The notes below the pieces were generated by a model. The model was given only the letters and a program-made list of their open reading frames with translations, did not search any database and was not told the origin of the DNA. Positions 28,074 to 36,588 of a stretch of 64,000 bases of DNA are shown piece after piece; positions within the stretch are counted from its first letter, which is position 1, and every line of letters starts with the position of its first letter. The DNA is from Sphingomonas sabuli (GTDB lineage: Bacteria; Pseudomonadota; Alphaproteobacteria; Sphingomonadales; Sphingomonadaceae). The stretch spans positions 1,880,001-1,944,000 of the forward strand of contig NZ_CP060697.1 in NCBI RefSeq assembly GCF_014352855.1, read 5' to 3'. The translations under genes were made by a program, and so were the position numbers.

Positions 28074-28610
28074 TTACGGCAGCTCGACGTTGACCCTCAC
28101 CCCGACGGTGTCGATCCCGGGGTTCTGCCCGCTGAAGATGGTCGCGTGGCTCAGGTGCACCAGGCTCAGCTCTGCACTGATCCGCGGCGCCAGCCGGGCA
28201 CCGACCGCGATTTCCGGTTCGAACAGCACGCGCGAGCCGAATTCGATCTTGTCGTTGAACGGATTGTCGAACTTGCCCGCCGACCCGGTGTGGAGCGCCA
28301 GGCCAAGGCCCGGGCGGATGTAGATGCTGTCGCCGAACTTGGCCGACAGGCCGACCGCGGCAAAGCTGGTGTCACCCGCGGTGTTGAGCGCGCCGAAGGC
28401 ATAAGGCTGCAGCTTCGCGCCGAACAATTGCGCGATCGGGCGCGCGCGATAGCCGAGCTGGACGTCGACCCCGTCCTCCGGGTCGCCGCCAAGCGTCAGC
28501 GGCGTATTGACGCCGTGGACGAAGACGCCGCCGAAAATTTCCTGCGCGTGGGCTGTTGCCGGAAGCGCCAGCGCCGCCGCGCCGGTGAGGAAGGCAATCG
28601 CGAATTTCAT
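28074..28610 (-). CDS. PagL-like lipid A 3-O-deacylase family outer-membrane protein
   Basis: 178 residues: Sec signal MKFAIAFLTGAAALALPATAHA, then an eight-strand-sized barrel. C-terminal block LVHLSHATIFSGQNPGIDTVGVRVNV matches the PagL family end, where His and Ser of H-x-S form the catalytic dyad; here HLS carries both residues. PagL enzymes remove the 3-O acyl chain from lipid A. Many sphingomonads have glycosphingolipids instead of lipopolysaccharide, so the native substrate here is open (see findings). Start 28610 chosen as the Met that opens a normal signal peptide; a longer frame to 28802 is not a signal. Same strand and 59 nt from the DUF2585 membrane protein, possibly co-transcribed. 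Confidence 0.78.
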   Translation of the reverse strand: MKFAIAFLTGAAALALPATAHAQEIFGGVFVHGVNTPLTLGGDPEDGVDVQLGYRARPIAQLFGAKLQPYAFGALNTAGDTSFAAVGLSAKFGDSIYIRPGLGLALHTGSAGKFDNPFNDKIEFGSRVLFEPEIAVGARLAPRISAELSLVHLSHATIFSGQNPGIDTVGVRVNVELP

Positions 28611-28669
28611 AATCACAGAACTCCGAACTGGGCAGGGGCATGAATGCGAGCGCGGCCGGCCGGAGCCGG

Positions 28670-29221
28670 TTACGCGCCTGCCTGCCATTGCAGGATCGCG
28701 TCGCTGGGCGCGACGAGCATCAACACGTTGAGCGTGAGATTGTCGCGGATCGCGAGCAACGGCACAAGCTCCAGCAATAAAACGATTAAAATGGACGCCC
28801 AAAGCGGCAGCTTGCGGGCCGCGAGGAAGCCCAGCGCCATCATCAGGATGTCGCTGACCGAATTGACGATAGAATCCCCGCTATAGCCGAGCGCTGCGGT
28901 GGCTTCGCGATAGCGGTCGATCACCAGCGGCGTGTTCTCCGCAATCTCCCACGCCGTTTCGACCGCGAGCGCGACAAGGAAGCGGAAGCGCAGCGGCCAG
29001 CGCCGGGCGACCAGCCACAGGATGCCGAAAAAGAGGAAGCCGTGGATGAAATGGCTGAGACTGTACCAGTCGGTCAGCATCTGGCTTTGCTTCGGCCCGA
29101 CCGGACCCCACAGGCCAAGCTCGCCGCAGGTGCACAGCGGCGGGCGCGCCATTAGCAGCAGGATGGCGATGGCAATGGCGAGGGTGATCCCGGTCGACAG
29201 GATCGTGAAGCGGCGGCTCAT
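28670..29221 (-). CDS. DUF2585 (UPF0314) membrane protein
   Basis: 183 residues with about five hydrophobic segments. CTCGELGLWGPVGPKQSQMLTDWYSLSHFIHGFLFFGILW and LAVETAWEIAENTPLVIDRYREATAALGYSGDSIVNSVSD are the strongly conserved family blocks, with many charged and polar residues at membrane surfaces. DUF2585 is a small alphaproteobacterial inner-membrane family with no assigned reaction. The C-terminus AILQWQAGA ends near the beginning of the PagL-like gene. Neighbour arrangement suggests an envelope role, but this is weak evidence. Confidence 0.85.
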   Translation of the reverse strand: MSRRFTILSTGITLAIAIAILLLMARPPLCTCGELGLWGPVGPKQSQMLTDWYSLSHFIHGFLFFGILWLVARRWPLRFRFLVALAVETAWEIAENTPLVIDRYREATAALGYSGDSIVNSVSDILMMALGFLAARKLPLWASILIVLLLELVPLLAIRDNLTLNVLMLVAPSDAILQWQAGA

Positions 29222-29276
29222 GCCGGCACGCTAGCAGGGTGGGCGATATTGCGAAGCCGCGAAATGCGGCCGGGGA

Positions 29277-29465
29277 TCAGGCGATCGCGTCCTCGGCGGC
29301 ATCGGCCGTCGCCTCGGCCTCCTTGGCGGCGCCATGGCGGGCAAGGGCGGAATAGGCCAGCGCCAGCTGCCCGGCGACTTCCGAATCCTCGCATTCCTCG
29401 CGGCAGAAAGCGGCGGCCCGGGCTTCCATAGCGCGCTGGCGGAAATAGAGATTGTCGTGAGCCAT
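29277..29465 (-). CDS. Small hypothetical protein, 62 residues
   Basis: MAHDNLYFRQRAMEARAAAFC opens a helical, Ala/Glu-rich protein of 62 residues with two Cys (AFCREECEDSE). GGGAGG (about 29471-29476) 5 nt before ATG 29465 is a strong ribosome site, which is the main evidence that it is translated. No signal or span. Alternating Ala/Glu/Lys pattern predicts a helical hairpin. I do not recognise a family and assign no function. It sits between DUF2585 and acnA, on the opposite strand to acnA. Confidence 0.6.
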   Translation of the reverse strand: MAHDNLYFRQRAMEARAAAFCREECEDSEVAGQLALAYSALARHGAAKEAEATADAAEDAIA

Positions 29466-29689
29466 CCGAACCTCCCTTCTTGCGCCGTTCGGGCGTAGGC
29501 ATGGTATAAGCCCGATGGCGGCGGCATGGGAGTCGGGGCGGCTCGCCCCGGCGCGCTGGACATTCGGTCGAGCGCAGCCGAAACGATCCCGCGATGGCGA
29601 AGCGCGGCTGAACCTCGCCTTTGCGGGTGCGTTGGCCGATTGCTAAGGCGCGCTCGTCGCCCAACCCGAACTTTATTCAAGGACCAAGG

Positions 29690-32368
29690 ATGATCCCGAC
29701 CGGCAACGACAGCCTCAACACGCGCTCGACCCTCAAGGCCGGGGACCGGACCTTCGCTTATTATTCGCTGGAAAAGGCGGCCGAGACGCTGGGCGACCTG
29801 TCGCGCCTACCCTTTTCGATGAAGGTGCTGCTCGAAAACCTGCTGCGCTTCGAGGACGGGGAGACAGTCAAGGTCAAGGACCTCGAGGCGATGGCCGAAT
29901 GGCTCAAGGAGCGGAAGGTCAACCGCGAGATCCAGTATCGCCCGGCACGCGTGCTGATGCAGGATTTCACCGGCGTCCCCGCGGTAGTCGACCTGGCCGC
30001 GATGCGCGACGCGATGACCAGCCTTGGCGGCGACGCGCAGAAGATCAATCCGCTGGTGCCCGTCCACCTGGTCATCGACCACAGCGTGATGGTCGACGAA
30101 TTCGGCACGCCGATGGCGTTCGAGAAGAACGTCGAGTTCGAATATCAGCGCAACGGCGAACGCTATGAATTCCTCAAGTGGGGCAGCCAGGCGTTCGACA
30201 ATTTCAAGGTCGTGCCGCCGGGCACGGGTATCTGCCACCAGGTCAATCTCGAACATATCGCCCAGTGCGTGTGGACCAGCGCCGACCAGAACGGCGACAC
30301 CGTCGCCTATCCGGATACGCTGGTCGGCACCGATAGTCATACGACGATGGTCAACGGCCTCGGCGTGCTCGGCTGGGGCGTCGGCGGGATCGAGGCCGAA
30401 GCGGCGATGCTCGGCCAGCCGGTATCGATGCTGATCCCCGAAGTCGTCGGCTTCCGCCTCGACGGCAAGCTGGCCGAAGGGATCACCGCCACCGACCTGG
30501 TGCTGACCGTCACCCAGATGCTGCGCGCCAAGGGCGTCGTCGGCCGCTTCGTCGAATTCTACGGCCCGGGGCTGGAACACCTTCCGCTCGCCGACCGCGC
30601 GACCATCGCCAACATGGCGCCCGAATATGGCGCGACCTGCGGCTTTTTCCCGATCGACGAACGGACGATCGACTATCTCAAGCTGACCGGCCGCGACGAC
30701 GAGCAGGTCGAACTGGTCCGGGCCTATTGCCAGGCGCAGGGCATGTGGCGCGACAATGATGCGCCGGAGCCGGTGTTCACCGATACGCTGGAGCTCGACA
30801 TGGCGACGATCGAGCCGTCGCTGGCCGGCCCCAAGCGGCCGCAGGACCGCGTGCTGCTGAGCGAGATCGACGACCAGTTCAATCGCGACCTTGAGCAAAC
30901 CTACGGCAAGCACGACGACCCGCGCGTCGCGGTCAACGGCCTGGACCACGACCTTGGCAACGGCGACGTCGTCATCGCCGCAATCACCAGTTGCACCAAC
31001 ACCTCCAACCCGTCGGTGCTGATCGGCGCCGGCCTGGTCGCCCGCAAGGCGCGGGAGAAGGGGCTGCAGGTCAAGCCTTGGGTCAAGACCAGCCTCGCAC
31101 CGGGCAGCCAGGTAGTGACCGACTATCTCAACGAAAGCGGCCTGAGCGAAGACCTCAACGCACTCGGCTTCGACCTCGTCGGTTACGGCTGTACGACCTG
31201 CATCGGCAATTCCGGTCCGCTGGCCGAACCGATCAGCAAGGCGGTCAACGAAAACGACCTGGTCGCCGTCAGCGTGCTGTCCGGCAACCGCAATTTCGAA
31301 GGCCGCGTGTCGCCCGACTGCCGCGCCAATTACCTGGCCTCGCCGCCCCTGGTGGTCGCCTATGCGCTCAAGGGTACGGTCCGGGCCGACATCGTCAACG
31401 AACCGATCGGCCAGGCGTCGAACGGAGAAGACGTGTACCTCAAGGACATCTGGCCCTCGAACGAGGAAATCCGCCAGCTGATCGACGCCCATGTCCATTC
31501 GACCATGTTCCGCCGGCGCTATGCCGACGTCTACAACGGTGACGAGCGCTGGCGCGAGATCGAGATCAGCGGCGGCGACACCTACGCCTGGCCGCCGACA
31601 TCGACCTACATCCAGAACCCGCCCTATTTCACCGGCATGACGATGGATGCCGCCGCGCCCAAGGACATCTTGCGCGCCCGGCCGCTGGCGCTGTTCGGCG
31701 ATTCCATCACCACCGACCACATTTCACCCGCCGGCGCGATCAAGCCCGACAGCCCGGCCGGCCGCTACCTCCTCGACCGCCAGGTCAGCCGCGGCGAATT
31801 CAACAGCTACGGCTCGCGCCGCGGCAATCATGAAGTGATGATGCGCGGCACGTTCGCCAACATCCGCATCCGCAACAAGATGCTCGACGGTGTCGAAGGC
31901 GGCTTCACCCGTTATGCGCCGACCGGCGAGACCATGCCGATCTACGACGCGGCGATGCTCTACAAGCAGGACGACCGACCGCTGGTCGTCATTGCCGGCA
32001 AGGAATATGGCACCGGCAGCTCGCGCGACTGGGCCGCCAAGGGCACGATCCTGCTGGGCGTGCGCGCGGTCATCGCCGAAAGCTTCGAGCGTATCCACCG
32101 CTCCAACCTCGTCGGCATGGGCGTCCTGCCGCTGCAATTCGCGGACGGCGACACCGCCAAAAGCCTCGGCCTCACCGGCAGGGAAAAGTACACGATCGAA
32201 GGCGTCGCCGGGATCAAGCCGCGCCAGGACGTGACGGTCACGGTGACGCCCGACGAAGGCGAACCGTTCACCTTCACCGCCCGCTGCCGGATCGATACCT
32301 ACAACGAGCTCGACTACTTCCACGCCGGGGGAATCCTGCAATACGTCCTGCGGAAGCTCGCCGCCTGA
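29690..32368 (+). CDS. acnA: Aconitate hydratase A
   Basis: 892 residues, AcnA length. Isomerises citrate to isocitrate through a 4Fe-4S cluster. Start region [40 protein letters not shown] is AcnA-like. Cluster Cys are in [18 protein letters not shown] (about 438-443) and [14 protein letters not shown] (about 500-506). C-terminal swivelling domain starts [20 protein letters not shown] and has [20 protein letters not shown] 29690 follows AAGGACCAAGG. The upstream 224 nt hold two short inverted repeats (29534-29548, GGGGCG/CGCCCC, and 29564-29583, TTCGG/CCGAA) but no gene I trust. The last bases overlap a small membrane protein gene. Confidence 0.95.
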   Translation: MIPTGNDSLNTRSTLKAGDRTFAYYSLEKAAETLGDLSRLPFSMKVLLENLLRFEDGETVKVKDLEAMAEWLKERKVNREIQYRPARVLMQDFTGVPAVVDLAAMRDAMTSLGGDAQKINPLVPVHLVIDHSVMVDEFGTPMAFEKNVEFEYQRNGERYEFLKWGSQAFDNFKVVPPGTGICHQVNLEHIAQCVWTSADQNGDTVAYPDTLVGTDSHTTMVNGLGVLGWGVGGIEAEAAMLGQPVSMLIPEVVGFRLDGKLAEGITATDLVLTVTQMLRAKGVVGRFVEFYGPGLEHLPLADRATIANMAPEYGATCGFFPIDERTIDYLKLTGRDDEQVELVRAYCQAQGMWRDNDAPEPVFTDTLELDMATIEPSLAGPKRPQDRVLLSEIDDQFNRDLEQTYGKHDDPRVAVNGLDHDLGNGDVVIAAITSCTNTSNPSVLIGAGLVARKAREKGLQVKPWVKTSLAPGSQVVTDYLNESGLSEDLNALGFDLVGYGCTTCIGNSGPLAEPISKAVNENDLVAVSVLSGNRNFEGRVSPDCRANYLASPPLVVAYALKGTVRADIVNEPIGQASNGEDVYLKDIWPSNEEIRQLIDAHVHSTMFRRRYADVYNGDERWREIEISGGDTYAWPPTSTYIQNPPYFTGMTMDAAAPKDILRARPLALFGDSITTDHISPAGAIKPDSPAGRYLLDRQVSRGEFNSYGSRRGNHEVMMRGTFANIRIRNKMLDGVEGGFTRYAPTGETMPIYDAAMLYKQDDRPLVVIAGKEYGTGSSRDWAAKGTILLGVRAVIAESFERIHRSNLVGMGVLPLQFADGDTAKSLGLTGREKYTIEGVAGIKPRQDVTVTVTPDEGEPFTFTARCRIDTYNELDYFHAGGILQYVLRKLAA

Positions 32369-32631
32369 CCGCGCAGGAGATCGCGGTCGAAGCCGCCGGG
32401 TGGGGCGGCGCGAGCCTGATCCTGCTGGCCTATCTGCTGTTGTCGATGGGCAAGCTGACCGGCCAGTCGGCGGCCTATCAGTGGATGAACGTGGTCGGCG
32501 CGATCGGCTTCACCATCAACGGCTGGTGGCACGGCGCGCTGCCGTCGGCGGCGCTCAACGTCATCTGGCTGGGGATCGGCGGGGTGACGTTGTGGCGGAT
32601 CAGGAAGCGATCGGCAGCCAATCGGGCCTGA
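32365..32631 (+). CDS. Small CBU_0592-like membrane protein, apparent CTG start
   Basis: 88 residues if read from CTG 32365, whose TG is shared with the acnA TGA (CTGA overlap). Two to three spans: [20 protein letters not shown], then [43 protein letters not shown]. The block W-x-G-A-x-L-I-L-L-A-Y and Y-Q-W-x-N is that of small 'CBU_0592-like' permease-annotated proteins, normally 80-90 residues. No ATG, GTG or TTG opens the first span; the only ATG (32440) would remove it. I therefore favour CTG. Ends inside the ygfZ reverse frame (32-nt overlap). Function unknown. Confidence 0.65.
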   Translation: MTAQEIAVEAAGWGGASLILLAYLLLSMGKLTGQSAAYQWMNVVGAIGFTINGWWHGALPSAALNVIWLGIGGVTLWRIRKRSAANRA

Positions 32632-33292
32632 TGGCATTGTCCGGGATAGCGTCGACCCGGACATGCGCGACCGACAGCCCGAGGTCCGGATAGGTCACCC
32701 GAACGCGCTCGCCGTCGCCGTCGAGAACGACCAGCCGCCGGTTGACCTTCGACCGCCAGTTCATTCGCGCGGTATTCTCCTGTCCGACGAAGCAGCCCTT
32801 GGTGAAGCTGACGCCGTTGAGCTCGGCGGCGTTGCATTCGAGCCAGAGGAGATCGCCAAGTTCGGCGCGGCCTTCGCACACGCCAAGGCGCAGGCGATGC
32901 TCGCGCCAGCCGGCGGCGGGCTCTGTCGCAGGCCCCAGCCAGCGGCGGCCGAGCGCGGGCAGGCGCGGATCGGAAACGCCATCTCCGCCATCGGGCGACC
33001 AATGGACGGCGACGGTATCGTCCCGGGCGATGCCGATCTTGCGACGCAGGCGGTAAATGGCCAGCCGCTTGGCCAAGTCGTCGGCGGCCTCCGCCTCGCA
33101 ATCGAGGAGAATGTCGGCGCCATCGGCCCAGGCGATAAAGTCGAACAGGCATTTGCCCTGCGGTGTCAGCAGCCCTGTCCACACCGGCAGCGGGCCGCTG
33201 ACGTCGCTGGTCACCAGCCCCTGCAAAAAGTCGCGCACGCCGTCTCCGGACAGGCGCAGCACGGCGCGGTCGTGAAGGGTGGTCGCGGGCAT
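32600..33292 (-). CDS. ygfZ: YgfZ/GcvT folate-binding Fe-S cluster repair protein
   Basis: 230 residues. YgfZ (IBA57 family) uses folate to help assemble or repair Fe-S enzymes. [14 protein letters not shown] lies in the folate-binding part, and [13 protein letters not shown] is the universal YgfZ motif with the functionally required Cys. The end [24 protein letters not shown] is the family barrel. Start 33292 is only 23 nt from the divergent pyrC start. Convergent overlap of 32 nt with the small membrane gene. Aconitase, an Fe-S enzyme, is two genes away, which is consistent with its role but not proof. Confidence 0.92.
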   Translation of the reverse strand: MPATTLHDRAVLRLSGDGVRDFLQGLVTSDVSGPLPVWTGLLTPQGKCLFDFIAWADGADILLDCEAEAADDLAKRLAIYRLRRKIGIARDDTVAVHWSPDGGDGVSDPRLPALGRRWLGPATEPAAGWREHRLRLGVCEGRAELGDLLWLECNAAELNGVSFTKGCFVGQENTARMNWRSKVNRRLVVLDGDGERVRVTYPDLGLSVAHVRVDAIPDNAIRPDWLPIAS

Positions 33293-33315
33293 GGCCTTCA
33301 GTTAGGGAGCCGCCG

Positions 33316-34350
33316 GTGACGATGCAAAGCATGACCATCCGACGCCCCGACGACTGGCACGTGCATTTGCGCGACGGCGACATGCTGAAGCTGGTCGCGC
33401 CGTTCACTGCGCGGCAGTTCGCGCGGGCGATCATCATGCCCAATCTGATGCCGCCGGTGACGCAGGTCGCCGCGGCCGCGGCCTATCGCGACCGGATCGC
33501 CGCCGCGGCCGGCCCGGACTTCACGCCGCTGATGACATGTTACCTGACCGACGAAAGCGACGCCGACGAAATCGCTCGCGGCTTCGACGGCGGGGTCTGG
33601 ACGGCGGCCAAGCTGTACCCGGCGAACGCCACCACCAACAGCGCATCGGGCGTCACCGACATCCGCAATATCCACTCGCCGCTGGAACGGATGCAGGCGC
33701 TGGGCATGGTGCTATGCGTGCATGGCGAAGTGACCGATCCGGCAGTCGACATCTTCGACCGCGAAGCGGTGTTCATCGAGCGCGTGCTGACGCCGCTGCT
33801 CAGCGATTTTCCCGAGTTGAAGGTGGTGCTCGAACATATCACCACGGCCGAAGCGGCCGATTTCGTCGCGGGCGCCGGCCCCAATGTCGCGGCGACGATC
33901 ACGCCGCATCACCTGATGATCAACCGCAACGCAATGTTCGAACGCGGGCTTCGGCCGCACGCTTACTGCCTGCCGGTGGCCAAGCGCGAACGGCATCGCC
34001 AGGCGGTGCGCCGCGCGGCGGTGTCGGGCTCGCCCAAATTCTTCCTTGGTACGGACAGCGCACCGCACCACCGCCCAACCAAGGAGTCCGGCTGCGGCTG
34101 CGCCGGCATCTTCAACGCGCCGATGGCGCTCGAAGCCTATGCCACGGTGTTCGAGGAGGAGGGCGCGCTCGACAAGCTCGAGGGCTTTGCCTCCGACCAT
34201 GGGCCGAACTTCTACGGTCTGCCGCTCAATGCGGGCACGGTGACGTTGAAGCGTGAGGCGACCGACGTGCCGGACCTGCTTGGCCGCGGCGCTATCGAAC
34301 TGGTGCCGTTTCTTGCGGGGCAGTCGGTCGACTGGACCCTGGACGACTGA
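33316..34350 (+). CDS. pyrC: Dihydroorotase (type I/PyrC, about 344 aa)
   Basis: Third step of pyrimidine synthesis: cyclises N-carbamoyl-aspartate to dihydroorotate. Metal residues: [10 protein letters not shown] (two His), Lys in [15 protein letters not shown] (carbamylated bridging Lys), [14 protein letters not shown] (His) and [15 protein letters not shown] (Asp). Residues [14 protein letters not shown] follow, as in E. coli PyrC. GTG 33316 chosen because GGGAG (33305-33309) is 6 nt upstream; ATG 33322 and 33331 are alternatives. 344 residues is the normal length of the monofunctional enzyme. The gene abuts the Crp-like gene: forward TGA 34348-34350 and reverse stop 34351-34353 touch. Divergent from ygfZ. 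Confidence 0.95.
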   Translation: MTMQSMTIRRPDDWHVHLRDGDMLKLVAPFTARQFARAIIMPNLMPPVTQVAAAAAYRDRIAAAAGPDFTPLMTCYLTDESDADEIARGFDGGVWTAAKLYPANATTNSASGVTDIRNIHSPLERMQALGMVLCVHGEVTDPAVDIFDREAVFIERVLTPLLSDFPELKVVLEHITTAEAADFVAGAGPNVAATITPHHLMINRNAMFERGLRPHAYCLPVAKRERHRQAVRRAAVSGSPKFFLGTDSAPHHRPTKESGCGCAGIFNAPMALEAYATVFEEEGALDKLEGFASDHGPNFYGLPLNAGTVTLKREATDVPDLLGRGAIELVPFLAGQSVDWTLDD

Positions 34351-35100
34351 TCAGCAGGAGCCGCCGCCGGGCCCGATGACGTCGGCAAAATGGCCTTCGA
34401 TCGCTTCGTAACATTCGCATGCCCGCCGCTTCAGGCCGGCGCGGTCGGTGACGTGGATCGTCCCGCGGCGGGTCGCGATCAGCCCTTCGTCCTGCAGCGT
34501 CCGGGCGACCGCATTGACGGTGGTGCGCTGCACGCCGAGCAGGCCGGACAGCGCCTCCTGCGTCAGCTCGATCGAATCGCCGGCGCGGTCCTGCGCCGTC
34601 AGCAGCCAGCGCGCGGCACGCTGTTCGATCGGGTGAAAGGCGTTGCAGGCCGCCGACTGCATGACCGTCGACAACAGGTAATCGGAAAAGCGGCAGAACA
34701 GGTTGCGGATGTGGCCGGATCGCAGCTTGGCATCTTCCAGCACCTTCATCGGCACGGTCAGCGCCGGTCCGCCGACCAGCACCTGGGCGCGGGCAAAGGC
34801 GGGGGCCCGGCCGCAACTGACGATGCCGCCAACCGCGCCTTCGTGGCCGATCGACGCGGCCTCGATCGAACGGCCGTCGGGCAGTTCGACGACCAGCGAA
34901 ACCATTGCGGTGCCGAACGGGAAGCAGGTCGAATCGACATCGCCGCCACGGGCATGGACCACGTCCCCGGTGTCGAGCTGGACGATCCTGGCGGACGGTT
35001 CGATCAGCGCCCGCGCTTCGGCCGGAAACGTGGACAATAGCCGGTTGCCGGCAAAGGCTTCATCGATACGATCCAGTTCATCGGTGATTGCCTGATTCAT
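34351..35100 (-). CDS. Crp/Fnr-family transcriptional regulator
   Basis: 249 residues. N-terminal cyclic-nucleotide-fold sensor (about 20-150; VVELPDGRSIEAASIGHEGAVGGI), dimer helix, and C-terminal winged helix with LTQEALSGLLGVQRTTVNAVARTLQDEGLI (about 185-215), the recognition region with RTTVN. No obvious Fnr-type Cys quartet at the N-terminus. The extreme C-terminus has ACECYEAIEGHF plus GGGSC, giving three Cys, an unusual trait that could respond to thiols. Known members of this subgroup in alphaproteobacteria control stress or heterotrophic growth genes; no target can be read here. Start 35100 (MNQAITDEL) is the first Met of the frame. It abuts pyrC at the stop codons. Confidence 0.85.
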   Translation of the reverse strand: MNQAITDELDRIDEAFAGNRLLSTFPAEARALIEPSARIVQLDTGDVVHARGGDVDSTCFPFGTAMVSLVVELPDGRSIEAASIGHEGAVGGIVSCGRAPAFARAQVLVGGPALTVPMKVLEDAKLRSGHIRNLFCRFSDYLLSTVMQSAACNAFHPIEQRAARWLLTAQDRAGDSIELTQEALSGLLGVQRTTVNAVARTLQDEGLIATRRGTIHVTDRAGLKRRACECYEAIEGHFADVIGPGGGSC

Positions 35101-35257
35101 CGCAGACTCGCTTGCCCCTCCCCAATTGGCGGGTCTTCTACACGAAGTGCGGGCAAATCGAACTTAACATTGGATGAGATTTCCTTGGGACAGGGCGCCA
35201 TCGGCCACAATTGCCGGGCGCGGCGGCCGCGGATGCGGATCGGTTGCACGGGCGCGG

Positions 35258-35286
35258 TTGAATGGCCGGGATACGCCCTATATAGG
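35258..35286 (+). promoter_or_regulatory. Putative promoter of tRNA-Ser
   Basis: TTGAAT (35258-35263) and TATAGG (35281-35286) with a 17-nt spacer lie about 20 nt before the mature tRNA 5' end. The -10 overlaps a TATATA sequence. No stop in the spacer is relevant; strength is unknown. Confidence 0.5.
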
Positions 35287-35305
35287 CCTGCGCTCGCCAG
35301 GCTCC

Positions 35306-35398
35306 GGAGACGTGGGTGAGTGGCTGAAACCAGCGGTTTGCTAAACCGCCGTACGGGGGATTCCCGTACCGAGGGTTCGAATCCCTCCGTCTCCGCCA
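35306..35398 (+). tRNA. tRNA-Ser (anticodon GCU), CCA encoded
   Basis: Acceptor stem GGAGACG (35306-35312) pairs with CGTCTCC (35388-35394). Anticodon stem GCGGT/ACCGC (35333-35337, 35345-35349) encloses loop TTGCTAA, anticodon GCT at 35340-35342, decoding AGC/AGU. A long variable arm (GTACGGG/CCCGTAC) and the T-arm GGTTCGAATCC are present, and the discriminator G (35395) is followed by genomic CCA. All class II serine features fit. No integrase or repeated 3' end is visible, so it is not an obvious island attachment site. Confidence 0.95.
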
Positions 35399-35423
35399 CG
35401 CCGGCATCCAGGCACAGCAACGG

Positions 35424-36314
35424 TCAGGGCAGCAGCCCCTTGGCGCTCATCCAGTAGATGTCGGCGTTGGCGGCCGCGTCGGAACCGCGGCGGATGAAGA
35501 AGAAGGCGGACCGGTCCGGCGACAGCGTGGGGTGGAATTCGTCGTCCGCCGTGTTGATCTTGCTGCCAAGGTTGCGGACGTCGCCGAACGTGCCGTCGGG
35601 CTGCATCGTCGCGACCCAAATGTCGCCCTTGCCCATGCCGCCGGGCCGGTTGAAGGCCGTGAAGACGAGCGTCTTGCCGTCCGGCGAGATGAACGGGTTG
35701 AAGCTCCACAAATTGGGCAGGTTGACCGGTTCGCCGACGCTTTCGGCCGGGCCGTAGTCGCCGTTGGGCAGGCGCCTGGCTCGGTAGATGTGCGGCACGC
35801 CCGATTTGAAACTGCCGTAATAGAGCGTGCCGTCGTCCGCGACCGACGGGAAAAGGTCGTCCTGCGGCGAATTGACCCCCGGCCCGAGATTGCGCGCCTT
35901 GCCGAAGCCGGCGTCGGTCCTGTCGACAACGTACAGGTCGAAGTCCTGGCGCGGGGCGGGCGCCGGGCGCATCGATACGAAGAAGACGGTCTTGCCGTCC
36001 CCGGTCACGAACGAGTCGACGTCGCTGTAGCCGGCCGAGAAGGCGGCGCGTTCCGATTTCCATTCGCCGCCGACCTGCCGCGCGGTCCAGATTTCCGACA
36101 CGCGCGACATCGGAAACCATTTGCGGCTGACGCCCCAATAGATGTCGCCGGCCGAGGAAAGAGTCAGCATCGATTCTTCGGTGTCCGGACGGGCGACGAT
36201 CGAGGGAAGAAACTTCTCGGGCTCGCGCGGTGCATCGGCCAGCCACGACGGCGATGCCGCGCCCAGCAATGCGAGGGACAGCCAAGCAAGGCTCAACCGT
36301 GTGACAGCGTGCAA
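35424..36314 (-). CDS. Exported PD40 (WD40-like) beta-propeller protein
   Basis: 296 residues from a TTG start. Signal peptide HAVTRLSLAWLSLALLGAASPSWLA (TTG 36314 read as Met), ribosome site GGGAG (36322-36326), 7 nt upstream. The body has repeated PD40/TolB-like blades: TVFFVSMRPAPAP, DDLFPSVADDGTLYYGS, NPFISPDGKTLVFTAF and EFHPTLSPDRSAFFFIRRGS. This is a periplasmic six-to-seven-blade propeller with no catalytic sequence visible. Frames reaching 36413 lack similarity at their N-terminus. Immediately downstream of the tRNA-Ser on the other strand; tail ends 25 nt from it. Binding partner unknown. Confidence 0.82.
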   Translation of the reverse strand: MHAVTRLSLAWLSLALLGAASPSWLADAPREPEKFLPSIVARPDTEESMLTLSSAGDIYWGVSRKWFPMSRVSEIWTARQVGGEWKSERAAFSAGYSDVDSFVTGDGKTVFFVSMRPAPAPRQDFDLYVVDRTDAGFGKARNLGPGVNSPQDDLFPSVADDGTLYYGSFKSGVPHIYRARRLPNGDYGPAESVGEPVNLPNLWSFNPFISPDGKTLVFTAFNRPGGMGKGDIWVATMQPDGTFGDVRNLGSKINTADDEFHPTLSPDRSAFFFIRRGSDAAANADIYWMSAKGLLP

Positions 36315-36441
36315 TGCCCTACTCCCGATTTGCGCCGATGGTGGCCGGGCGACGGTCACAGGACCAACGACCGGTGTCGCGGGGTGGACCGAGCAACGGT
36401 CGCGCGACCCCACCGTTGCTTTCTAAAGCGGAGAAAGAATC

Positions 36442-36588
36442 ATGATCGTTCAACATTATAGCGACGCCGTTCGAGCGTCGGCCAACAAAGGCGTATTCCA
36501 GCCCGCGCGCGCGCAGATCGCGGCGGAGATGCGCGACCGGCTGTACCTGCGGCAGGGCAGCGACGACCGGCAGCACCGCCACCACTAG
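36442..36588 (+). CDS. Small basic protein, 48 residues, unknown
   Basis: ATG 36442 with GGAG (36430-36433) 8 nt upstream. Reads [20 protein letters not shown] then [20 protein letters not shown] and a His-rich end DDRQHRHH. Basic, mostly helical prediction, no signal. Its stop TAG (36586-36588) shares a CTAG with the stop of the large convergent flavoprotein gene, exactly as three established pairs in the window do, which supports it as a real gene. Too short for family recognition. The His-rich end could bind metal but there is no test. Confidence 0.6.
   Translation: MIVQHYSDAVRASANKGVFQPARAQIAAEMRDRLYLRQGSDDRQHRHH

Noticed and set aside
29534..29583. Short inverted repeats upstream of acnA resembling REP sequences
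   Set aside because: Only 5-6 bp arms, single copy seen by eye in this window; not enough to call a repeat family.
29807..31720. 637-codon minus-strand frame over acnA
   Set aside because: Shadow of aconitase; no known motif.
35306..35423. tRNA-Ser as an integration site of a mobile element
   Set aside because: No integrase, no repeated tRNA 3' end and no composition change downstream.
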